Source: Actinomycetospora sp. (GTDB taxonomy: Bacteria > Actinomycetota > Actinomycetes > Mycobacteriales > Pseudonocardiaceae). From it: a DNA stretch of 16,826 bases. The stretch lies in the NCBI GenBank assembly GCA_025925615.1, contig JAICLN010000040.1, positions 1 through 16,826 on the forward strand, in the 5' to 3' direction. A program made the translations under genes and the position numbers. A model generated the notes under the pieces. The model was not told the origin of the DNA. It saw only the letters and a program-made list of their open reading frames with translations, and did not search any database. Below, one piece after another: positions 7,122 through 12,552 of this stretch; the first letter of the stretch is position 1, and the number at the start of each line of letters is the position of its first letter.

Positions 7122-7546
7122 TCGTCGACGCGAACGTTCTGCTCTTCGCCGAGGACGACACGAGCGCGCACCACGATCGTTGTCGCGCGTGGCTGGAGAC
7201 GGCGCTGAACGGCCCGGTACGGATCGGCCTGCCCTGGACCTCGCTTCTGGCCTTCCTACGGATCCGAACCAACCCGCGGGTGTACCGCGTGCCGTTGTCC
7301 ATCGAGGACGCGTGGGAGGTGGCTCGTGCTTGGTTGGCGGCTCCGAGCGCCTGGGTCCCGGTGCCGACGGAGCGACACGCCGACGTCCTCGGCCGGTTGG
7401 TCGGTACTCACCGGCCGACGGCCAACCTCCTGCCCGACGCGCATCTGGCCGCGCTCGCTGTCGAGCACGGCGTCGGCGTGTGCTCGGTGGATACCGACTT
7501 CGCCCGCTTCCCCGAGCTGCGGTGGACCAATCCGGTGATCGCCTGA
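7118..7546 (+). CDS. VapC-type PIN-domain ribonuclease toxin
   Basis: A 142-residue PIN domain, full length for VapC toxins, which are Mg-dependent endoribonucleases cutting tRNA or rRNA. Acidic metal ligands are visible: D4 in MIVDANVLL, D107 in NLLPDAHLAALA, and D125 and D127 in SVDTDFARFP. The segment PWTSLLAFLRIRTNPRVY identifies the TNPR-type VapC subgroup, in which the usual Glu of the second motif is replaced (here by Ser or Leu around residues 42-44). Translation is coupled to the antitoxin by a 4-base ATGA overlap. All family motifs are present, so it is probably active. The RNA target cannot be read from sequence. Confidence 0.9.
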   Translation: MIVDANVLLFAEDDTSAHHDRCRAWLETALNGPVRIGLPWTSLLAFLRIRTNPRVYRVPLSIEDAWEVARAWLAAPSAWVPVPTERHADVLGRLVGTHRPTANLLPDAHLAALAVEHGVGVCSVDTDFARFPELRWTNPVIA

Positions 7547-7631
7547 GGCAGGGGTCAGCCCACGTCGCTCGCCCCGAGCCCGGGAATCTCGGAGGCTGTG
7601 TGCATGACGGTCTCCGTGCGCGACCCGGACT

Positions 7632-7977
7632 TCAGCGGTGCGCGTCCGGGTGCCTGATCCGCACGACCAGCTGCTCGTCGTCTGCGGTGTAGGCCCGCAC
7701 AGGTCGAGGAAGCCGGGCAACGTCTCGTCGAACCACCCGACCACGAGCTCGGCGCCGGGCGCACGGGGCAGCTCGTCGACGGCGAACGTGCCGGCCGCGA
7801 AGGTCACCGCCAGTTCTCGGGTAGGCCCTCGAACGAGTCGAACCCGTGGGACGTCGCCGTCGCGCAGCTCCGCGATCACCGCGAGCGTCGACCCGCTGTA
7901 GACGCGAACTCGAGCGCCATTCCCTTCGCGGGTGCGGCGCGGACCGCGTGTTCGAGCGTCTCGTACTTGTCGAAGTA
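7632..7977 (-). pseudogene. Broken TylF/MycF-type O-methyltransferase
   Basis: The minus strand carries, in three frames, consecutive pieces of a TylF-type (macrocin O-methyltransferase-like) class I methyltransferase. They are YFDKYETLEHAV...GMALEF, then VYSGSTLAVIAEL, then HGFDSFEGLPENWR, then AAGTFAVDELP...LVVGWFDETLPGFLD, then the C-terminal end YTADDEQLVVRIRHPDAHR and stop. Three single-base events restore continuity: a base lost after GMALEF near 7905, an extra C before HGFD near 7855, and a base lost after NWR near 7815. In relatives roughly 90 residues (the HVDADLYSS metal/substrate region) lie between WFDETLPGFL and YTADDEQ; here they are deleted near 7690. The N-terminus is cut at 7977. 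It cannot be functional. Confidence 0.8.
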
Positions 7978-8286
7978 CTGCAGCACATGCCGCCCGCGCT
8001 CGCTCACGGCTACCTTCGGGAGTTCTGGCGGGTCGCCCGACGCGGAGGGCCCGTGGTGTTCCAGATGCCGACGTAGCCCTCCGCCTCGCCGGCCTGCCGG
8101 GTGCTCGGCGCTCTCCCGGTGCCGGTGGCCCGGGTCCTGCGGCGCGGGATGGAGATACACGGCACCCTGGAGGCGGACGTGCGCCGGCTGGTCGAGTCGC
8201 TGGGCGCGCGGGTCGTGGCCGCCGATCCGGACACCAGCGCCGGGCCACGGTGGGACGGCAGGCTCTACATCACGGGCCGCGCCTGA
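7978..8286 (+). pseudogene. Truncated, nonsense-mutated copy of the methyltransferase 3' end
   Basis: This encodes LQHMPPALAHGYLREFWRVA... to DPDTSAGPRWDGRLYITG, matching residues 143-244 of the intact methyltransferase at 5129-5863 without any gap, at about 90 percent nucleotide identity by hand count. CAG at 5651-5653 has become TAG at 8074-8076, stopping translation after FQMPT. The first 142 codons, including the SAM-binding motif I, are absent. The 5' end of the copy coincides with the cut end of the opposite-strand TylF-like remnant. No ribosome site or start is present. Confidence 0.88.
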
Positions 8287-8352
8287 CCTGCTGGTAGGTA
8301 CTTTCGGGTGACCTCTCCGGGGTGCCGAGTACGTCGGCGAGAACCCGCTCAC

Positions 8353-8358
8353 TACCCT
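8353..8358 (+). promoter_or_regulatory. Candidate -10 box, near-leaderless, for the gene at 8366
   Basis: TACCCT fits TAnnnT and ends seven bases before the GTG at 8366. There is no ribosome-binding sequence in between, which favours a leaderless transcript. No clear -35 was found in 8325-8340. Confidence 0.35.
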
Positions 8359-8365
8359 CCTGCTG

Positions 8366-8977
8366 GTGGCCTTGAACACGGGGGGGACGGAGAGCCGCAC
8401 CTACACGGCCCGTCTGGAACGGCTCGAGCTCGCGGGCTGGAAGCGTCTCCTCGACGTGCAGGCGCCCTACCGGCGCAACCTCCGCCGACTGCTCGGCGGG
8501 TGCCGCGTTCTCGACGTCGGCTGCGGGATCGGGCGCAATCTCGTGTCGCTCTCGCCGGACAGCGTGGGTGTCGACCACAACCCGACCTCGGTCGAGGCCT
8601 GCCGCGACCGCGGTCTGCAGGCACTCACCGTGGACCAGCTCGAGGAGCGGGGCGACGAGCTCGCCGGCACGTTCGACGGGCTGCTCGCGGCGCACCTGCT
8701 CGAGCACCTGCCCCCGGGCACGGGCGCCGACGTGCTGCGGCCCTACCTGCGCTTCCTGCGCCCGGGAGCACGCATCGTGCTGATCTGCCCGCAGCAGCGG
8801 GGCTACCGGTCGGACTCCACGCACACCGAGTACCAGGACGACGCGGCCCTCGCGCACATCGTCGCCGACCTCGGGGCCCGGCTCGAGGGGCAGCGGTCGT
8901 TCCCCTTCCCCCGGCCGGTCGGCCGGGTCTTCATCTACAACGAGTTCGTCACCGTCGCCTCCTGGGAGGGCGCGTGA
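8366..8977 (+). CDS. Class I SAM-dependent methyltransferase (short form)
   Basis: A 203-residue soluble methyltransferase. Motif I is VLDVGCGIGRNL (about residues 48-59), the ribose-binding acidic strand is SVGVDHN (Asp near 70), and the motif IV region reads FDGLLAAHLLEHLPP, with YLRFLRPGARIVLICPQQRGY following. It is not a close relative of the methyltransferase at 5129, sharing only fold-level motifs. The GTG at 8366 lacks a ribosome site but sits just after a TAnnnT box. Its stop overlaps the start of the GT2 gene as GTGA, so the two are translationally coupled. It may methylate the glycan or glycolipid made by its neighbours, or shape sugar chain length; this is inference. Confidence 0.85.
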   Translation: MALNTGGTESRTYTARLERLELAGWKRLLDVQAPYRRNLRRLLGGCRVLDVGCGIGRNLVSLSPDSVGVDHNPTSVEACRDRGLQALTVDQLEERGDELAGTFDGLLAAHLLEHLPPGTGADVLRPYLRFLRPGARIVLICPQQRGYRSDSTHTEYQDDAALAHIVADLGARLEGQRSFPFPRPVGRVFIYNEFVTVASWEGA

Positions 8978-9753
8978 CCGCGGGCGCGACGGCGTCCACG
9001 GCGACGCGGGCCGTACCCGCCCCGGTGCTCGTCGTCCTGCCGGCCCTCAACGAGGCCGAGTGCATCGCACGGGTCGTCCACGAGGTGCGGGGTCACCAGC
9101 CCGGTGCCGACCTCCTCGTCGTCGACGACGGGTCGACCGACCGCACCGCCGAGGTCGCCCGGGCCGCCGGTGCGCGCGTGATGTCGCTGCCGTTCAACCT
9201 CGGGGTGGGTGGCGCGATGCGGGCCGCCTACCGGTTCGCCTTCGAGGAGGGCTACGAGTGCGTCGTGCAGGTCGACGCCGACGGGCAGCACGACCCGTCG
9301 GACATCGCCCGCCTGCGCGCTGCCCTCGAGGGCGCCGACGTCGTGGTCGGGGCGAGGTTTGCCGGCGTCGGGGAGTACGTGGTGCGGGGCCCGCGGCGGT
9401 GGGCGATGCGCCTGCTCGCCGCCACGCTCTCGCGGCTGGTGGGCACCCCGCTGACGGACCCGACGTCGGGCTTCCGCATGGTGAACGCCCGTGCGCTGTC
9501 GCTGTTCGCGTTCGATTTCCCCGAGGAGTACCTGGGCGACACGGTGGAGGCCCTGGTCCTCGCGAGCCGTGCCGGGCTGCGCATCGCCCAGGTGCCCGTC
9601 GCGATGCGCGAGCGGACCACCGGCGCCCCGAGCCAGAACGCCTTCCGGTCCTCGGCCTACCTGGTGCGGGTCGTGACGGCGATCGTGCTGGCCGTCGCGC
9701 GCCGCGCCCCGATCGTGCGGCCGGGCTCGACGATCGAGGCCTCGGCGGCCTGA
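8974..9753 (+). CDS. GT2-family glycosyltransferase, DPM1/polyprenyl-phosphate sugar synthase-like
   Basis: A 259-residue GT-A fold enzyme of the dolichol-phosphate mannose synthase type, expected to transfer a hexose from a nucleotide sugar to polyprenyl phosphate at the cytoplasmic membrane face. It has the opening PVLVVLPALNEAECI, the nucleotide-binding VVDDGSTDRT (D51, D52), and the metal-binding VQVDADGQHDP (D101, D103). The acceptor-side DPTSGFRMVNARAL and a C-terminal half without long membrane helices also fit. The GTG at 8974 has GGGAGG upstream and overlaps the preceding stop. The next gene is DUF2304, a recurrent partner of this GT2 type, separated by a single base. The actual sugar is unknown. 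Confidence 0.9.
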   Translation: MTAGATASTATRAVPAPVLVVLPALNEAECIARVVHEVRGHQPGADLLVVDDGSTDRTAEVARAAGARVMSLPFNLGVGGAMRAAYRFAFEEGYECVVQVDADGQHDPSDIARLRAALEGADVVVGARFAGVGEYVVRGPRRWAMRLLAATLSRLVGTPLTDPTSGFRMVNARALSLFAFDFPEEYLGDTVEALVLASRAGLRIAQVPVAMRERTTGAPSQNAFRSSAYLVRVVTAIVLAVARRAPIVRPGSTIEASAA

Positions 9754-9754
9754 G

Positions 9755-10183
9755 GTGGCCCGGCTCACGATCGTCAGCATCGTCGTGGCGGTCCTCGCCT
9801 TCGTCCTGGTCTTCGAGCTGCTGCGCCGGCGTCGGCTCCGGCAGAAGTACGCCTTCCTCTGGGTTCTCGTCGCCGGGGCGACCGTGCTGCTGTCGGTCTT
9901 CCCCGGTGCCCTCGCGCAGGCATCCGCGCTGCTCGGCATCGCGGTGCCGAGCAACCTGCTGTTCCTGGTCTCGCTGCTGATCCTGTTCGGGGTCTCGCTG
10001 CAGCTCTCGATCGAGGTCGGGGTGCTCGAGGAACAGAGCAGGCGGCTGGCCGAGGAGGTCGGGGCGCTGCGGCTGCGTCTCGAGGAGGTGGAGTGGCGCA
10101 CCCGGGTCGAGTCAGAGCAGACGCCGCACGAGCCGCCAGTAGCCACCGACGACGACGTTGACCGCCCGTGCGGCCGCCGCTGA
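9755..10183 (+). CDS. DUF2304 membrane protein
   Basis: A 142-residue protein with three hydrophobic helices: TIVSIVVAVLAFVLVFELL, then FLWVLVAGATVLLSVFPG after the signature RRRRLRQKYAFLW, then LLFLVSLLILFGVSLQLSIEV. A coiled coil with heptad leucines follows (VLEEQSRRLAEEVGALRLRLEEVEW). This is the full DUF2304 pattern. Such proteins accompany DPM1-like GT2 enzymes and may anchor or regulate them, but no activity is established. The GTG at 9755 comes one base after the GT2 stop. The last 24 residues lie in the 72-bp overlap with the convergent gene ending at 10112 and are not part of the recognisable family, so the tail may be dispensable. Confidence 0.85.
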   Translation: MARLTIVSIVVAVLAFVLVFELLRRRRLRQKYAFLWVLVAGATVLLSVFPGALAQASALLGIAVPSNLLFLVSLLILFGVSLQLSIEVGVLEEQSRRLAEEVGALRLRLEEVEWRTRVESEQTPHEPPVATDDDVDRPCGRR

Positions 10184-11131
10184 TCCGACGACGTGCGGCG
10201 CGAGCTCGGGGGTCAGCACCGCGAGCCACTCCCGCTGGGGCACCTGCCGCTCCGCGGCCAGGCGACGGCGCCGTCGCCGCACGTGGCCCCCGTGGTGCAG
10301 CAACCACCGCCAGCCCTCGACCTTCTCCCGACGCCAGCCCTGCGCGGTCGCGAGGAGGAACAGCGCCACCTCGAGCGCGAGGAACAGCGGAGCGAGCAGG
10401 ACCAGCGCCCGCGCGCTCCACAGCGTCGCGACGAGGACGAGCCGGTTGCGTTCCAGCAAGTACATCTTGCGGGGATTGCGCGAGAACTCGTAGTGGTGCA
10501 GCGCTCTCGCCGTCGGGATGCATCGCGCGGCGAGGCCGAGCCGCCAGCACCGCAGGCTGAGCTCGGTGTCCTCGAGGTAGGCGAAGTAGGCGTCGTCGAA
10601 GCCCTCGAGCCGGTCCCACAGCGCGCGGCGCAACAGCACACAGGCGCCGCTCGCGCTGGCGACGTCGTAGGGCGCGGTCCGCGTCTCCGCTTCCTCGATG
10701 CCCCCGGCCCAGCACGTCCCGAGGAGGTGGACCGGATTGCCCGCGCTGTTCAGCACCTCGGGCCGGTCGGCGAACCGGATGCTCGCCATGACCGGCCCGA
10801 CGCCCGGGTCCCGGGCTGCCGCCGCCAACGCGGCGAGGGTCCCGGGCTCGACGAGGCAGTCGGAGTTCACCAGGGCGAGGAAGTCCCCACTCACGTGCCC
10901 GGCACCGAGATTGCAGCCGCCGGCGAACCCGGTGTTGCTGCCCGGACGCACGACCCGGACGTCCTCGCGGTCCTCGACCGGCGCCAGGTCCGCGACCGTG
11001 CACCCGTTGTCCACCACGACGAGGTCGACGGCGACGTCGGTCGAGCCGAGGATCGAGTCCACGCACGCCGCGAGCCACGGCTCGTCGCCGTAGGCGAGGA
11101 CGACGACGCCGAGCGTGGGCCGGTCGGTCAC
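10112..11131 (-). CDS. GT2-family glycosyltransferase (COG1216, rhamnosyltransferase-like)
   Basis: A 339-residue inverting GT-A enzyme. The N-terminus LGVVVLAYGDEPWLAACVDSIL, VVVDNGC (D41) and RPGSNTGFAGGCNLGA form the nucleotide-sugar site. LVNSDCLVEPG (D91) supplies the DXD-type metal ligand, and YLEDTELSLRCWRLG (E187, D188) is the catalytic-base ED motif typical of WbbL/RfbF-like transferases. A hydrophobic hairpin at about 241-262 and a basic C-terminus suggest membrane association. The GTG at 11131 overlaps the stop of the flippase as GTGA, with GGGGAG upstream, so it is the second gene of a two-gene operon. Acceptor and donor are unknown. A rhamnosyl or galactofuranosyl linker activity would fit the locus but is not shown. 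Confidence 0.88.
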   Translation of the reverse strand: MTDRPTLGVVVLAYGDEPWLAACVDSILGSTDVAVDLVVVDNGCTVADLAPVEDREDVRVVRPGSNTGFAGGCNLGAGHVSGDFLALVNSDCLVEPGTLAALAAAARDPGVGPVMASIRFADRPEVLNSAGNPVHLLGTCWAGGIEEAETRTAPYDVASASGACVLLRRALWDRLEGFDDAYFAYLEDTELSLRCWRLGLAARCIPTARALHHYEFSRNPRKMYLLERNRLVLVATLWSARALVLLAPLFLALEVALFLLATAQGWRREKVEGWRWLLHHGGHVRRRRRRLAAERQVPQREWLAVLTPELAPHVVGSAAAARAVNVVVGGYWRLVRRLL

Positions 11132-12378
11132 GGATGGTCTCCCCGGCGCAGCGCGCCCAGCTGGATCGCCAGGACGACGAGCGCGGCCACGAGCTGACCC
11201 AGGGCGGCTCCCACGACGGCGTCGGGCAGGACGAGGGCGGGTACGACGAGCACGACGGTTCCCACGGCCCAGGAGAGCGAGACGAGCAGGGTCCGGCTCG
11301 CGGCCAGGAGCCGCGTCTGGGTGCCCTGGGCGACGAGACCCACGGCCACCGACAGCGCCAGCGCGGCGAGGACGGGGCGGGCCGGCGTCTCGCTCACGGC
11401 GAAGAAGGCCCGGATGACCGGCGGCGCCACGAGCACGCTGCCGACGACCCAGACGATCGCCACCGCGATCGCGGCGACGATCAGCCCCGGCGTCGACCGG
11501 CGGCGCGGTGCACCCGGCTCGGCGGCCGCCAGGCGAGGCAGCACGAGGGCCTGGATCGCCGGGAACGCCATCACCGGTGCCCGCAGCAGGACCGCGGCGG
11601 CCGCGAAGGCGGCGGCGAGGACGCCGTCGGAGGTGCGGCCGGTGGAGATCACCGGACCGAGGTTCCAGACGGCCTGCGAGAACAGGTACAGCGCCGATCC
11701 GGCCGCGAGCGTGAGGACCCCGACCCGCACCCCCGTGCCGCCGCGGTCCGGGCGGAGCACCCGCCCGACCGAGGCCCGGGCCCGGCGCGAGACGAGGGCG
11801 GTGAGGGCGCCGACGAGCGGGGCGCCCGCGAGGACCGCCGTCCACGCGGTCAGGGCCTCGACGTGGCCCACGAGGAGGCCGCCGGCACCGAGCAGGTAGA
11901 CCGCCGACTCCGCCCCGAGCGTCGCGGCGAACGGCCCGTACCGGCGGTCACCGGCGAGGGGGCCGCGGACCAGCGAGGACGCCGCCAGCGTGAGAGCGGT
12001 GACGAGGAGCAGGACCAGCTCGTCCCACCCGCCGATGATCGGCGCGACGACTGCTCCCGCGGCCACCACGAGCAGGCACACGACGGCCAGGAGCACGAGA
12101 CCACCGCGCGCGACGGCGCGGACCGGGCCGACGATGCTCTCCCCGCGGGCCCGGCTGCGCGGCACGGTCCGGGTGAGCTCGAGCTCGAGGACGGCGAACG
12201 TGCCGCGGCCGACGGTGTTGGAGAGCAGGTAGAACGACGTGAGCGCGGCGAACCCGGCGCCAGGGAGGACCCGCCCGGAGGCCATGAGGAGCAGGTAGGC
12301 CGAGCCCGCCACGAAGACGAGGGAGACGGGTACCGCGGCCTGGGCTCCCAGGGAGCGGCGGCGCACGTGGACGGACAC
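11128..12378 (-). CDS. MOP/Wzx-type lipid-linked oligosaccharide flippase
   Basis: A 416-residue polytopic protein with about twelve hydrophobic helices, few charged residues within them and short loops. It starts with a basic stretch (VHVRRRSLG) and the first-helix motif VSLVFVAGSAYLLLMASGRVLPGAGFA, followed by FYLLSNTVGRGTFAVLELELTR, both characteristic of polysaccharide-biosynthesis flippases of the MOP superfamily. The presumed role is moving polyprenyl-diphosphate-linked glycan to the outer face of the plasma membrane. GTG 12378 is chosen because GGGAGGGGG lies about seven bases upstream; the frame is open 15 codons further but without a ribosome site. It is translationally coupled to the downstream GT2 and diverges from the gene at 12553. 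Substrate unknown. Confidence 0.82.
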   Translation of the reverse strand: MSVHVRRRSLGAQAAVPVSLVFVAGSAYLLLMASGRVLPGAGFAALTSFYLLSNTVGRGTFAVLELELTRTVPRSRARGESIVGPVRAVARGGLVLLAVVCLLVVAAGAVVAPIIGGWDELVLLLVTALTLAASSLVRGPLAGDRRYGPFAATLGAESAVYLLGAGGLLVGHVEALTAWTAVLAGAPLVGALTALVSRRARASVGRVLRPDRGGTGVRVGVLTLAAGSALYLFSQAVWNLGPVISTGRTSDGVLAAAFAAAAVLLRAPVMAFPAIQALVLPRLAAAEPGAPRRRSTPGLIVAAIAVAIVWVVGSVLVAPPVIRAFFAVSETPARPVLAALALSVAVGLVAQGTQTRLLAASRTLLVSLSWAVGTVVLVVPALVLPDAVVGAALGQLVAALVVLAIQLGALRRGDHP

Positions 12379-12520
12379 GTCGCGTCCCCCTCCCGGGCCA
12401 ACCCGGTGCCTGCCCGGACACACCGGTGACGGCGACGATAGCGCCGTCGACGGACGGCTCCGTAACGGGCGCCCGCGCGCTGTACACGGTGTCCTCCGCA
12501 GCGCGGTCGGGGGTCGTCGC

Positions 12521-12526
12521 TAGCCT
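12521..12526 (+). promoter_or_regulatory. Candidate -10 box for the DUF6541-like gene
   Basis: TAGCCT fits TAnnnT, 26 bases before the GTG at 12553, and is followed by a strong GGGAGGGAGG ribosome site at about 12540-12547. The divergent region 12379-12552 also contains TATCGT on the minus strand (12435-12440), a possible -10 for the flippase operon. Neither has an obvious -35. Confidence 0.3.
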
Positions 12527-12552
12527 CGCCTCCTCGGGGGAGGGAGGCCGCT

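Noticed and set aside
7978..7983. CTGCAG at the pseudogene junction as a recombination signal
   Set aside because: A six-base palindrome at a breakpoint is easily due to chance; no repeats or integrase support it.
7846..8076. 76-codon plus-strand frame as a functional small protein
   Set aside because: Its first two-thirds is antisense to the TylF-like remnant. Its last part is the methyltransferase copy up to the nonsense codon. No ribosome site.
7256..8248. 330-codon minus-strand open frame across vapC and the pseudogenes
   Set aside because: Only its middle part is meaningful, as one frame of the broken TylF-like gene. The rest is antisense to vapC and to the methyltransferase copy.
5864..8365. 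Insertion sequence or integrated element with transposase or att sites
   Set aside because: No transposase or integrase frame, no terminal inverted repeats and no tRNA were seen at the borders.
11134..12429. Plus-strand frame of the same length as the flippase
   Set aside because: An exact antisense shadow; the product is a low-complexity Arg/Asp/Gly/His string.
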